Positions 33,737 to 41,826 of a stretch of 64,000 nt of DNA are shown here, piece after piece; the first letter of the stretch is position 1; the number at the start of each line of letters is the position of its first letter. Made by a program: the position numbers and the translations under genes. The stretch is from CAXTPV01 sp965276715 (GTDB taxonomy: Bacteria > Pseudomonadota > Alphaproteobacteria > Acetobacterales > Acetobacteraceae): positions 3,906,001-3,970,000 of the forward strand of contig OZ255622.1 in the NCBI GenBank assembly GCA_965276715.1. Reading direction: 5' to 3'. The notes under the pieces are model-generated. The model searched no databases. It was given only the letters and a program-made list of their open reading frames with translations, and was not told the origin of the DNA.

Positions 33737-33994
33737 ATGATAGAGTCGCGATCGGCCCCCAACAGCTATTGCCCGAACAACGACGCTTTCCAGGCCGCGG
33801 TTCAATTGGGCATTGAAGATGCTGACGCTGGTCGGACCGTGCCCTACGAGAAAGTACGCCGCTGGATGCTTTCTTGGAGCACTGAGGGCGAGACTCTTTC
33901 CCCCTCCAGGCATGAGGTTCCGGGGAGGGCGGCGGATGCCGATGCCGCGCCTCCCGGCGTGGCGCTAGAGCCGCCGAACAGCGCGAACAGATGA
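33737..33994 (+). CDS. Small protein with antitoxin-like segment
   Basis: 85 residues from ATG 33737. The middle (FQAAVQLGIEDADAGRTVPY then EKVRRWMLSWSTEGE) resembles the toxin-binding tail of ParD/CopG-type antitoxins (GI.DAD.GR..P.EEV..W), but no RHH DNA-binding domain or neighbouring toxin is evident. It may be an orphan antitoxin-like protein. Confidence 0.4.
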   Translation: MIESRSAPNSYCPNNDAFQAAVQLGIEDADAGRTVPYEKVRRWMLSWSTEGETLSPSRHEVPGRAADADAAPPGVALEPPNSANR

Positions 33995-34087
33995 CCAAGT
34001 CCGGCCGGCCGCGGCCTCTTGAAAGCTATGGTTGACGCGATCACGGACGTCGCCGATATCCATCGAGTTTCCGGCAGGCTCGCCCAT
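33965..34087 (-). CDS. Possible 40-residue ORF inside repeat copy B
   Basis: Reads MGEPAGNSMDIGDVRDRVNH onward and ends in SFQEAAAGRTWSSVRAVRRL. Its beginning lies in the 70-bp repeat whose other copy carries a shortened version. It overlaps the end of the preceding plus-strand gene. Weak support. Confidence 0.25.
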   Translation of the reverse strand: MGEPAGNSMDIGDVRDRVNHSFQEAAAGRTWSSVRAVRRL

Positions 34088-34114
34088 TATCGGAGCCGAC
34101 TCCTCCGGGGGCAC
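34043..34114 (-). repeat. Copy B of the ~70-bp imperfect inverted repeat
   Basis: Reverse complement reads GGTGCCCCCGGAGGAG, then CTCCGATAATGGGCGAGCC and ATGGATATCGGCGACG, matching copy A at 30922-30991. The rest of 33,995-34,445 (450 bp) has no convincing gene on either strand. Confidence 0.65.
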
Positions 34115-34445
34115 CCTTTTGATCACCGATCTGGAGCGACCTTTTTACGTCCGCTTGGCTCATGCTGACCGCCGTCCGGCGACCAGTCATGTCTCGGCTT
34201 GCTCATGCCGGTGTTCGTGTTCACCCGTGAGACCATCAGGATACGCAATACCGGAACTGACGTCCGCCATAGTGCTTGTGCGCTGCTACGGCTGCGAGGG
34301 GCATCAGAACAGCGACGGCGGCCGCCTGTCCGGACCCGTGCCAGCTCACGTCGCTGGGGTGCGTATTGAGCGGATCAAGCCTATATGCTCCTCTAAGGAC
34401 AACAGACGCGTCGGGCTGGGGCATCAGGTAGATCGGACCATCAAG

Positions 34446-35252
34446 GTGAGTGAGCGGCGGCTGCCAAGATTCACGCTACCACCCGTCGTCGAGGTGGCGA
34501 TCGGCATCATCTTTTCGTCGCCAACACTGAGTGTTCCTCAGCAGTGGACGCTCTTCTCAAGGCTCCGTGAGCGTTTTCCGGTGTTTTCGACTGCCTTCCC
34601 ACTAGCGTCGCCGATCGAATTTTTGTCGCGTGATCACGTTTCAGCTGTTCCTCAGCTCGCGCTGACGCCAAACTTTCGGTCCCAGTTCGTCAGCGCGGAC
34701 ACCACGTCGACAATACAGATCCAGAATGATCGTTTGATCGTGAATTGGAAAGTAGGCAATGCCAAAGAGCCCTACCCAAGTTTCGAAGCCGTCGAGTCCC
34801 AGTTTGCCGACGTGTACGCAGCGCTGGTGCAGATTGCAGATGAAGCTCCTGGCCTCCAGTTGTCGATTCGATTTTGTGAAGTCGCTTATGTAAATCACAT
34901 ACCTGCGACTGATGGCGCTGGAGGAAAGATCGAACCAAGAACGATCTTTCGAAACTGGCAGTCAGACGATGGGGAATTGAGCAATTCGTTCCACGATTTG
35001 TCGTTCAACGCTCGGTATCTTGTTCCTCGCGAGAGTGCTTCAGCGCTTTGTAATCTGACGGTGACTTTATCTACGAGCTATCCAACGACCGGGGCTCTGT
35101 ACGAGCTTACGATGTATGCCTTCGGTGTGCCGGCGAGCCAGGATTTGGCCGGTATCCGTGATTTTCATCGGTTTGGTCACGATGTGATTGTGAAACAATT
35201 TGCATCGATGACCACGGACGAAATGCACTCTAAATGGGGTAGGTATCAGTGA
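34446..35252 (+). CDS. TIGR04255-family protein
   Basis: About 268 residues from GTG 34446; the open frame continues upstream without protein-like sequence. Family traits: an early LPPVVEVAIGIIFSSP, then WTLFSRLRERFPVFS and PQLALTPNFRSQFV, with QIQNDRLIVNWK and the pattern YPSFEAVESQFADVYAALV. TIGR04255 members are sporadically distributed proteins of unknown function, often in mobile or defence regions. Less GC-rich than its surroundings. The stop overlaps the next gene (GTGA), so it is part of a three-gene cassette. Confidence 0.75.
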   Translation: MSERRLPRFTLPPVVEVAIGIIFSSPTLSVPQQWTLFSRLRERFPVFSTAFPLASPIEFLSRDHVSAVPQLALTPNFRSQFVSADTTSTIQIQNDRLIVNWKVGNAKEPYPSFEAVESQFADVYAALVQIADEAPGLQLSIRFCEVAYVNHIPATDGAGGKIEPRTIFRNWQSDDGELSNSFHDLSFNARYLVPRESASALCNLTVTLSTSYPTTGALYELTMYAFGVPASQDLAGIRDFHRFGHDVIVKQFASMTTDEMHSKWGRYQ

Positions 35253-36043
35253 TCGGCTTGGTTTCCGAGCGGCCGCATAAGAACGACCCAACCGCTAACT
35301 CGTTTGAGCCCTCCGATACGACAACACCTCTCGTGCACGAGAGGAGTACGCCGACATCCCAGCGCGAATCGGAAGTTTCTGCTTATGGTCTATGCGTTCG
35401 CTATGGCATTGAGCGCAATACCTATAGCCCGGTTACATCGACGCACCCGCTTATCACGACGTCGACCCGACTAGAAATGAGTCTGCACCAATCCGACTTG
35501 ATGTCGAGTCTCGAGCAAATTCTCGGCGAGGTTTCATGCTTACCGTTGAGGCTTGTTGAGCGATCGCAAGATAGAGGCATCGAGGCGGTAGTTCTTGAGG
35601 CGTTCGACCTGGCGCGTGTAGTTCTCGCTCCTGAGCGGTCGGTTGTAGGCCAGGGAATAAACCCAGGAAGTCCGCAACGACTGGTGGGTCTGCGCGAAGC
35701 CGTGGCGGATGCCAAGATCTTTGCTGGCCTGCTGGTCGAGGAGGGCGAAGATCCGCCTGATCCCACTATCTGGGCGTGGGCGGTCAACCGTTTAGAAGCC
35801 ATTGCAACGCGATATGACGTGTCAGTTCCAAACCTCTCGCCCTTGGAACGGGGTAGAATTAGTGCAGAGTGGCATGATGCTGGTATCGACATCGAGCTGA
35901 GATTTCGAAGACCTGGCGATGTGTATCTCGTCCTCTCTGACGCAAGACGTGTCGTAGAGGCCTTTGAGGGTCGAGATCCGCTGCTGGAGAAAGCCTACGC
36001 TGCTCTCCAAGAATTTGCAGGCCGATTGCTGCCGTCTACCTGA
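35249..36043 (+). CDS. Unknown partner in the TIGR04255 cassette
   Basis: 264 residues from GTG 35249 in a GTGA overlap. The N-terminal 75 residues look disordered (Thr/Ser/Pro-rich). The C-terminal region (NLSPLERGRISAEWHDAGID then IELRFRRPGDVYLVLSDAR) recalls a family often seen beside other unknown genes in mobile DNA (the RISAEWH..G...ELRF core). Function unknown. Overlapping start with the TIGR04255 gene suggests the two proteins act together. Confidence 0.6.
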   Translation: MIGLVSERPHKNDPTANSFEPSDTTTPLVHERSTPTSQRESEVSAYGLCVRYGIERNTYSPVTSTHPLITTSTRLEMSLHQSDLMSSLEQILGEVSCLPLRLVERSQDRGIEAVVLEAFDLARVVLAPERSVVGQGINPGSPQRLVGLREAVADAKIFAGLLVEEGEDPPDPTIWAWAVNRLEAIATRYDVSVPNLSPLERGRISAEWHDAGIDIELRFRRPGDVYLVLSDARRVVEAFEGRDPLLEKAYAALQEFAGRLLPST

Positions 36044-36053
36044 GCCTTGTCAA

Positions 36054-36491
36054 ATGCCCTTCACGAGCGAGTTCGAAATAAGCGATCCGCTCGACCTTGT
36101 CGTTCGCCGTTATTGGCGGGATCCAAACGGCCGGCACGCAGTGATAGATCAGGCCTTGAACGTCAAGCGGCCCAAAGCCGCCGCTTTCAAACTTCGAAGA
36201 GATGAGAAAGGTCTGTCGGGAAATCTCTGGTCCCTTCTCATTGCGGATGGTCAGGATTCTGGATGGCAGCTTGATCAGGAAAAGTTCTTTGCTTTCGTGC
36301 TGTCGATTGAGGCTTTTACAAAAGCCGATCTACGCGTTTTTCACGATCCCATCGAGGCTATTGGGAACTCCGAGGCGAATCCGTATCATGTCGAAGAGCG
36401 TGGGTTACGCAAGATCTGTGACGAGCAGGAAGATCTCTATGAACGGGTTCGGACGGGGCTTGCGAAGGCAAGCAGGATTGTAGCCGAATAG
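36054..36491 (+). CDS. Third gene of the TIGR04255 cassette, unknown
   Basis: 145 residues, 10 bp after the previous gene. A beta-rich N-terminal half (DPLDLVVRRYWRDPNGRHAV, SGNLWSLLIADGQDSGW) and helical C-terminus (LRKICDEQEDLYERVRTGLA). No membrane segment. Not recognised. Composition matches its two upstream partners, supporting acquisition as a unit. Confidence 0.55.
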   Translation: MPFTSEFEISDPLDLVVRRYWRDPNGRHAVIDQALNVKRPKAAAFKLRRDEKGLSGNLWSLLIADGQDSGWQLDQEKFFAFVLSIEAFTKADLRVFHDPIEAIGNSEANPYHVEERGLRKICDEQEDLYERVRTGLAKASRIVAE

Positions 36492-36689
36492 CTCACGCGT
36501 CCACAGGATCGTAGCGTCGTCGCCGGTGGCCAGCGGAGAGGCAAAGTCGACGTGCGCGTCTTCGCTCAGTCGCTTGCTTGGAGCATCCCGCGCAGCACCC
36601 GCCCTGCTCAAGATGAAGGATCGCCCATCTGTAGCCCAAAAGCGGGACCGTCGACCTGCGAGGCATCTCAGCCGGTGCCGCTTGAGCCG

Positions 36690-36912
36690 CTGCACATCGG
36701 AGCTCCAGCGCCACCACCGTTCTTAGGGATGAACTCGACGCCGGCCTCCTCAACGCGCGCGTCGGATCGCGATGAAGTTGTTTTCGGCGGGATGCGCTCC
36801 CTCTGAGATCAAACCTCTTCACCGTCGACAATCCGGCGGACACGGCGTGCGCGAAGTCTTGCTGCGTTTAATCCAGCAGTGCTCGAGCCGCCCGACGTAG
36901 CGGTGGCGTGAT
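36690..36912 (-). pseudogene. Decayed XRE-family HTH regulator
   Basis: Minus-strand codons read ITPPLRRAARALLD, then a stop (TAA) where a tryptophan is expected, then TQQDFAHAV, STVKRF, and in another frame EEAGVEFIPKNGGGAGAPM. This matches the common small alphaproteobacterial regulator pattern (MTPAQLRAARALLDWSQQDL ... AGVEFIPENGGGAGVRL). The start codon is ATC, with an internal stop and a frameshift. The rest of 36,492-37,139 shows no gene. Confidence 0.7.
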
Positions 36913-37139
36913 CTTCGGACAGCTTGGCGCGCCGGACTCGGCCGCGCATCGAACGTAGGCGATAGATACCGTTTACGCTCCGACCTCGCCCGGGCTGCAG
37001 CTTGGCTGAGAGCGGCTCGGGGGCCGGCTTCCTGAGTTAAGTGACGTTGACGTGCAGCCGAACGTAGCTCATATCCGTGGTGTCCCTTACCGGATCCCCC
37101 GGTGATAGTGCCGCTTCAGCGGCGTCCGGGTGCATTGCT

Positions 37140-37154
37140 GGGGGGGGGGGGGGG
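37140..37154 (+). repeat. 15-nt homopolymeric G tract
   Basis: An uninterrupted run of 15 G (C on the minus strand) begins 10 bp downstream of the RHH gene stop. Runs this long are prone to slippage in cells and to sequencing error. The nearby ACCGGATCCCCCGGT dyad may be a terminator part. Confidence 0.9.
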
Positions 37155-37164
37155 ACACCCATTC

Positions 37165-37485
37165 TCACTGGCGTCCTCCGACCTTCCTGCCCGGTGGCAA
37201 CCGGGTCAAGAGAGGCGTGAACGGGCCACCATTCTCCCTCTCCTCTCGAACAAGCTGCTCATGGATAGCGGTCTCGACCAAAGCCGCCAGCGGTTTCCTA
37301 GTCCAGTAGGCAGCCGCGCGGAGCCGGCTCATGAGATCCGCTTGGATCGCCACCGTCACCTTTTCACGCTTTGCTGGTATAGAGTGCTCAGCATCCTTCG
37401 GAGGGTTTGCAGGTTCACCGGACGTGCGCATAGGCACGACGCTGTCGAGCGGGCCTTGGCCGATCGAGCTTGGCCGCTTCACCAT
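37165..37485 (-). CDS. Ribbon-helix-helix protein, probable partition-linked DNA-binding protein
   Basis: 106 residues. A disordered N-terminus leads into KVTVAIQADLMSRLRAAAYW and TRKPLAALVETAIHEQLVRE, a ribbon-helix-helix pattern of the kind encoded after parA on plasmids and integrated elements. It starts 1 bp after the parA remnant's stop (TGACATG). It may still act as an autorepressor even though its ATPase partner is broken. Confidence 0.65.
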   Translation of the reverse strand: MVKRPSSIGQGPLDSVVPMRTSGEPANPPKDAEHSIPAKREKVTVAIQADLMSRLRAAAYWTRKPLAALVETAIHEQLVREERENGGPFTPLLTRLPPGRKVGGRQ

Positions 37486-37486
37486 G

Positions 37487-37830
37487 TCACTCTTTGTCTT
37501 TCCATCGACTTACCTTCTCTCGAGCCAAGGCTCGGTGGTTCTCGGCGCCTCCGCTCTTCGGGTCAAAGATGGTGATCGGCTGACCGAAGCTCGGCGCCTC
37601 AGCGAGCCGTACGTTCTCGCGGATGACGGTCTGGAACGTCTCGTCTGCGAAGTGCTTCCGAAGCTCGGCTACTGTCTCGGCTGCATGGCGGGTGCGGTAA
37701 GCGACGATCCCGGCGACGCACAGCTCAACGCTGAGCCGGTCCGGACCGTGTCGACCGTCTGCCGAAGCTGCGCTAAGCCGTTGAGCGCAATGGCATGCGC
37801 TTCCACGGTCCGCATAGCCAGCCCCCACGC
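37487..37830 (-). pseudogene. parA: Remnant of a ParA-type partition ATPase
   Basis: The C-terminal third of ParA is readable: VEAHAIALNGLAQLRQTVDT in one frame, then after a frameshift LSVELCVAGIVAYRTRHAAE, NVRLAEAPSFGQPITIFDPK and AENHRALARE. The Walker A half is absent upstream, where 37,831-38,023 has no recognisable coding sequence. The protein cannot be functional. It implies a plasmid-like ancestor. Confidence 0.8.
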
Positions 37831-38023
37831 TTTGCGTGCTTTCCTTGCCAGGGTGTTATCGCGAGACCACGTCGTCCTCGTCTTAGCACGGGCAACTCGG
37901 TTTGTGGGTCCGTGCTTGACGGGCTGATGGACTTCGTCCACCTCCGGAGCGTCTCCCGTGGGGTCGCTCGGGCCTGCGCCTTGTTGCGTAAAGCGATTGG
38001 ATGGCGCGGGGGACACCCTCACT

Positions 38024-38965
38024 TCAATCAGCGATCAGGGCTGCCATCTCCCCGCCGAGGTCGCTCACGTTGTCGTCGTAGATCATGAGGACCCGCAGGT
38101 CCCGATGGCGCGAGAAGCGTTGTGCCGCGCGGATGTTGCCGCCGCTTCGATCAAGGACGGTGGTGATCGCGAGATGCCGAAGGCCGTGCGGCCGAACCTG
38201 CGCACCCTCCATCTCGCCGTGTCCGACGATCAACCGGTGTACCGACCGCCCCGTGAGGCGGCCGGCGTTCCCTCTGCGGTCGAAATTGGGGAAGAGGGGG
38301 CCCGGCTCACTGCCGCGTTCCGCAATCCAGGCGGCCAAGGCGCGACGTGTGGGAGCGGGCAGGGTGATCCACTCTCGCTCCGACCGGCCTTTGCCCATGA
38401 TCGAAAGCCGCGAAGCCTCAAGGTCGACGTGCTCGAGGTCGAGGGACACCACCTCGCCGCGGCGGAGGGCGACATCGTGCAGTAGCCGCACGATGGCATG
38501 GTCCCGCCTGTCCTTCGGATCGGTGCGGGCGCCGGTCGCCAGCGCCATCGCTTGAAACACGGCGCGAGCCGGCCCGCGCGTGTCTCGATAGGCCTGCGCC
38601 TTTACCGATCCGACATTGAGCGACCAGGCGACTAGGCCGATCGTGTTAGCGAAAGTCACGACGGAGCGCAGCGCGGCCAGCCGGCGATTGATGGTCGCGG
38701 GCGCTAGGCCGCCGTCGATCATGGCAGCGCGATAGGCGAGGGCGGTTCCGTTCGCAGGGCCATGCGGCAAGCTGATCAGGTGCGCCGCTGCAGCCTCGCC
38801 CGACGCCAAGCCGATCCACCGAGCGAAGTGGGCGAGGTCGCCTCGATAGGCTTCGGTCGTTCGCGCGCTCCGGCCGGCGAAGAACGCAGCGGCGAGCGTC
38901 TCGGGCGTGGTGGCGACGATCGGCGCCGGCGGTGGTGTGGTGATCTTGAGAGCGGTGTCTGTCAT
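38024..38965 (-). CDS. Tyrosine recombinase, XerC/D-like
   Basis: 313 residues from ATG 38965; an upstream in-frame start at 39097 would read through the shared control region. A SAM-like N-terminal domain (TTEAYRGDLAHFARWIGLAS) precedes the catalytic domain: R in LRRGEVVSL, HGLRHLA for H-x-x-R, SRHRDLRVL, and the tyrosine in MIYDDN. As the second tyrosine recombinase of the element, next to a parA remnant, it may resolve multimers of an excised circle. Divergent from the HD-domain gene. Confidence 0.85.
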   Translation of the reverse strand: MTDTALKITTPPPAPIVATTPETLAAAFFAGRSARTTEAYRGDLAHFARWIGLASGEAAAAHLISLPHGPANGTALAYRAAMIDGGLAPATINRRLAALRSVVTFANTIGLVAWSLNVGSVKAQAYRDTRGPARAVFQAMALATGARTDPKDRRDHAIVRLLHDVALRRGEVVSLDLEHVDLEASRLSIMGKGRSEREWITLPAPTRRALAAWIAERGSEPGPLFPNFDRRGNAGRLTGRSVHRLIVGHGEMEGAQVRPHGLRHLAITTVLDRSGGNIRAAQRFSRHRDLRVLMIYDDNVSDLGGEMAALIAD

Positions 38966-39014
38966 GTCGATGCGTCCCCAAACACGCATTATGGGACCCA
39001 TCATAGAAATTCTC

Positions 39015-39029
39015 GCTTGCAAAGCAAGC
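39015..39029. promoter_or_regulatory. Perfect palindrome between divergent genes
   Basis: GCTTGC-AAA-GCAAGC in the 110-bp gap between the recombinase and the HD-domain gene. A second dyad ACCTG/CAGGT (about 39,041-39,071) follows. The position fits an operator controlling both genes. Confidence 0.5.
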
Positions 39030-39075
39030 ATTGCACGTTTTACCTGTCTAACGTTGATAACGGGAGGCAGGTCAA

Positions 39076-39615
39076 GTGACGCCGGAACGCTACTCATCCG
39101 AGTTGTGGTTCAAGGAGACGGTCGCGCTCGCGACCCGCGCCCACGCGGGCCAGGTCGACAAGACGGGCGAGCTCTACATCGGCCATCTGACCCGCACCGC
39201 CGCCCATTTGGTGCGGCTGTTTCCGGGTGCGACCCGAGCAGAGATCAAAGCGGCGATCCTGCACGACGTCCTCGAGGACACCAGCACGACCGAGTCTGAT
39301 CTTGCTGCTGCTGGGATCGAGCCGGAAGTCGTCGGCATGGTGCGGGATCTGACGCGTCCGGCCGGCGCGACCGACTACAAGGACTGGATCCGCTGGCTGA
39401 CCAACAACGCCAGCACTGGCGCGCTGCGGGTCAAGCTCGCCGACAATACAGACAACCGCGACCCGGAACGCTGCCGCAAGGCGGACATGCGAATCGAGAT
39501 GACGAACAAGTACGAGCCAGCCGCTGCCGTGCTCGAAGGCGTACTCGCGTGGCGCGCGGCTCATGTCAAAGAAGCATGGGCCGAGTACCGCGCGCCGACA
39601 TCCGAGTCGATCTAA
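39076..39615 (+). CDS. HD-domain (p)ppGpp-hydrolase-like protein (MESH1/SpoT-HD type)
   Basis: 179 residues from GTG 39076 with a GGGAGG site. The hydrolase signature is complete: H23 in RAHAGQVDKTG, H63-D64 in ILHDVLEDT and D123-N124 in VKLADNTDN. No synthetase domain is present. Stand-alone members hydrolyse (p)ppGpp or similar nucleotides with Mn2+. On a phage-like element it could blunt an alarmone-based host response or act with a synthetase elsewhere; that is inference. Confidence 0.85.
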   Translation: MTPERYSSELWFKETVALATRAHAGQVDKTGELYIGHLTRTAAHLVRLFPGATRAEIKAAILHDVLEDTSTTESDLAAAGIEPEVVGMVRDLTRPAGATDYKDWIRWLTNNASTGALRVKLADNTDNRDPERCRKADMRIEMTNKYEPAAAVLEGVLAWRAAHVKEAWAEYRAPTSESI

Positions 39616-39897
39616 CGACCGTTATTGGACGATGGCAGGCTTGAGCACCAAACGTCACCGTCCAGATCGCTCGGGCGCCATCTACAAGCCGCTGCTTTCC
39701 TTGAGGAAAGCCGATGCCGACGCGCCCGGCTCCAAGGCAATGACATCAACAGCGAATTGCTCGACGCGCTCGCCGGTAACAGCGCGCAGCCATCCGAGCC
39801 GGGGCGGCCCGCCCGGTATAGTCCGGCCAGCAGGCCGGGCAAGGTCGGCAATGACGGAGAGCAACTTCGCCCGTGCCTGACCCCGACAGGTGAAATC

Positions 39898-40197
39898 ATG
39901 AACGACACGATCTCTGCCCTCTACCACCGACATGCGCAGGTGATGGCGCTCGATGAACGCGCGCCAGTCGATGGCGCCGACGAGGAGATGCATCGCCTTG
40001 AGCACTTGATCCTTGCGACGCCGGTCTGCCTCCCTCTCAGCGTGTCGAGCCGCGACTTGAGCATGCAAGCGGCGATCGCCTTGAAGCTGATCGAGGGCAT
40101 CGGAGACGATCTTAGGGTGCCGCAACAGGAGCGCGAGGCGATCGAGCTGGTCTGCAAGCTACTGAAAAGCCTCACCGGCCCCGGCCCCTTGCACTGA
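39898..40197 (+). CDS. Small helical protein of unknown function
   Basis: 99 residues from ATG 39898; the frame is open upstream to 39625 but that part lacks protein character. Helical segments DTISALYHRHAQVMALDERA and SMQAAIALKLIEGIGDDLRV are typical of small prophage proteins between early and late genes. The 39,616-39,897 gap holds no convincing gene. Confidence 0.5.
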   Translation: MNDTISALYHRHAQVMALDERAPVDGADEEMHRLEHLILATPVCLPLSVSSRDLSMQAAIALKLIEGIGDDLRVPQQEREAIELVCKLLKSLTGPGPLH

Positions 40198-40287
40198 GAC
40201 GACGGATTGTCTCGTAGGGCACGAGTCGCCCTTCGATTCGCGTGACGACCAAGTTTCAGAAGCGGTGCACCGCTTCTGGAGCTTGGA

Positions 40288-40626
40288 ATGATCGACCATT
40301 TCGCCGCCCTTTCCGACGCGCTTGACGCCCACGAGAAGGAAGAGGCCGCCAAGATGAGTGCGGCGGCTGAAGCCACTCGCCGAGCAAAACGAGGTCGTCC
40401 CGCTCCGCCTCCACCGCCGGGTGGCTTCGATGGCGTCATGGAGAAGGCCCAGCATCTCGCCAAGTCGCTGGCGCCACGTCGTAACTACAGTGCCGAACTC
40501 GACAGCATCCTTGCGAAAGCCATGGCTGGTTTCGCCGCCGGGAGCATGACGGCGTTCGATGTTTCCCGCCTCGAGGACAAGGTCGAGCGTACGCGTCACG
40601 ACTGCATCGTGAAGGGCCTCATCTAA
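40288..40626 (+). CDS. Small charged protein of unknown function
   Basis: 112 residues. Starts with MIDHFAALSDALDAHEKEEA, has a proline run (RPAPPPPPGGF) and a helical C-terminus. Its stop overlaps the next gene's ATG (TAATG). First of a chain of overlapping genes running to the tail module. Confidence 0.5.
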   Translation: MIDHFAALSDALDAHEKEEAAKMSAAAEATRRAKRGRPAPPPPPGGFDGVMEKAQHLAKSLAPRRNYSAELDSILAKAMAGFAAGSMTAFDVSRLEDKVERTRHDCIVKGLI

Positions 40627-40907
40627 TGGCGAGGCGCCAGCTCACGATCGAGGAGATCGGTGAGTATCGCTCAACGCAGCGCGAGCAGCTCCGCCGCCTC
40701 CTGCTCGCCGGCGAAGACACGCGGCCAGTGCGACGCGCACTGAGCGAGCTCGATCAGCAGGAAGCCGAACTGCGGCTCCTCAAGGAGAGCGCCCGGGGCG
40801 AACAGTCACGCGAGATGGTCGCGCGTGCCGCCGATCTTGCCGCCGCTTCGGGACTGCGGATCCTGGCCACCGTCGCCGCGCTCGAATGTCCGGAGATGCC
40901 GGCATGA
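40626..40907 (+). CDS. Small helical protein of unknown function
   Basis: 93 residues, strongly helical and charged (EYRSTQREQLRRLLLAGEDT, RRALSELDQQEAELRLLKES). Overlaps both neighbours (TAATG before, ATGA after), so it is translated with them. Possibly a small phage packaging or assembly factor; no motif decides. Confidence 0.5.
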   Translation: MARRQLTIEEIGEYRSTQREQLRRLLLAGEDTRPVRRALSELDQQEAELRLLKESARGEQSREMVARAADLAAASGLRILATVAALECPEMPA

Positions 40908-41542
40908 CGGCCTGGGGAGACCTCCCCGCGGATCCGGACCACATCGTCTCCGGCGTGCGGCGACGGCTTTCCTTCGATGCGCAACTCCGCGATCTCAACG
41001 TCAAGGAAAGGCTTCCAGTCGCCCCGCCCGCAAATTTTCAGATGGTGACCTGCGAGGCCCGGCAGTTGCGCCTGACGCAAACAGGCTGCGCGAAGCTCTT
41101 TCTCTCGACCCTCGACAGTCCGCCCAAGGGTTGGGAAGGGCGCTCGAAGTGCGCTACCTGCGCGGTAGGTGCGGCGCGGGCAGGCCGAACGCTGCCTCCC
41201 GCTCGCGCGCTCACGTTTGCGACCGCATCGTGGTGTTTTCGATGCGAGAAGAACGCCGAGCGTGTGATCCACGGGCGCCTCTGCATCTCCTGCTACAACC
41301 GCGAGCGAGAGGCCGTCGGCTCGACCGCGTCCGCGAAAGTCAGAGCGAAGCCCGGGATCGCCTTTCTCAAAGCAACGCTCACCCGACACCGCCTCGTCGT
41401 CGTCGTCGACAACGACCCGCGTGCAATCCTTTCGCCGCTGGTCCGTGACCTGCGCGAGGCGATTGCGGTCGTGGCGAGCAAGTCAAGGCAGGGGATCATC
41501 GGCCGTCCGCGGGCCGTGTGGCAGCAAGAGCTCGCGGCATGA
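40904..41542 (+). CDS. Double zinc-ribbon-like protein of unknown function
   Basis: 212 residues. Cysteine pairs KCATC, then WCFRCEKN and LCISCYNRERE, suggest two zinc sites in the middle; the last C-x2-C with NRERE resembles phage-type zinc fingers that bind nucleic acid. ATGA overlaps at both ends place it in the chain leading into the tail genes. Not recognised. Confidence 0.5.
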   Translation: MTAWGDLPADPDHIVSGVRRRLSFDAQLRDLNVKERLPVAPPANFQMVTCEARQLRLTQTGCAKLFLSTLDSPPKGWEGRSKCATCAVGAARAGRTLPPARALTFATASWCFRCEKNAERVIHGRLCISCYNREREAVGSTASAKVRAKPGIAFLKATLTRHRLVVVVDNDPRAILSPLVRDLREAIAVVASKSRQGIIGRPRAVWQQELAA

Positions 41543-41826
41543 CGGACAATGATGACGTCGGCATCTGGGAGCTCGCGCCGCATTGCTGCCGCACGTGTCT
41601 CGGACGGATCCTGGTGTGCGACGACCTGTTCCGATGCTCCGGCTGCGGAGCTCGGTCCGAGTGGACGCCGAACGCGATCTGCGTGTGCGGCGTGACGCCG
41701 CGCGCCGACGGCACGGTCTTCCGGTGCACGTCAAATCCCAACCGGACCGCCGCCATCCCGAGCGAAATCGTAGTCGGTTGGTTCGCGCCCGCGCCCCTCC
41801 CTACGCCTTCGGAGATTGCATCATGA
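41539..41826 (+). CDS. Zinc-ribbon protein of unknown function
   Basis: 95 residues. Cysteines in CCRTC, FRCSGC, CVCG and FRC give two potential zinc sites. The second cysteine-rich protein in a row, overlapping the previous and next genes by ATGA. Perhaps both work together as DNA- or RNA-binding factors for late genes. Inference only. Confidence 0.5.
   Translation: MTDNDDVGIWELAPHCCRTCLGRILVCDDLFRCSGCGARSEWTPNAICVCGVTPRADGTVFRCTSNPNRTAAIPSEIVVGWFAPAPLPTPSEIAS

Noticed and set aside
37102..37575. 157-codon plus-strand frame
   Set aside because: Antisense to the RHH gene, which has a clear ribbon-helix-helix and parA linkage; the frame crosses the G15 tract.
39682..40125. 147-codon minus-strand frame
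   Set aside because: Overlaps the better supported 99-residue plus-strand gene and shows no domain.
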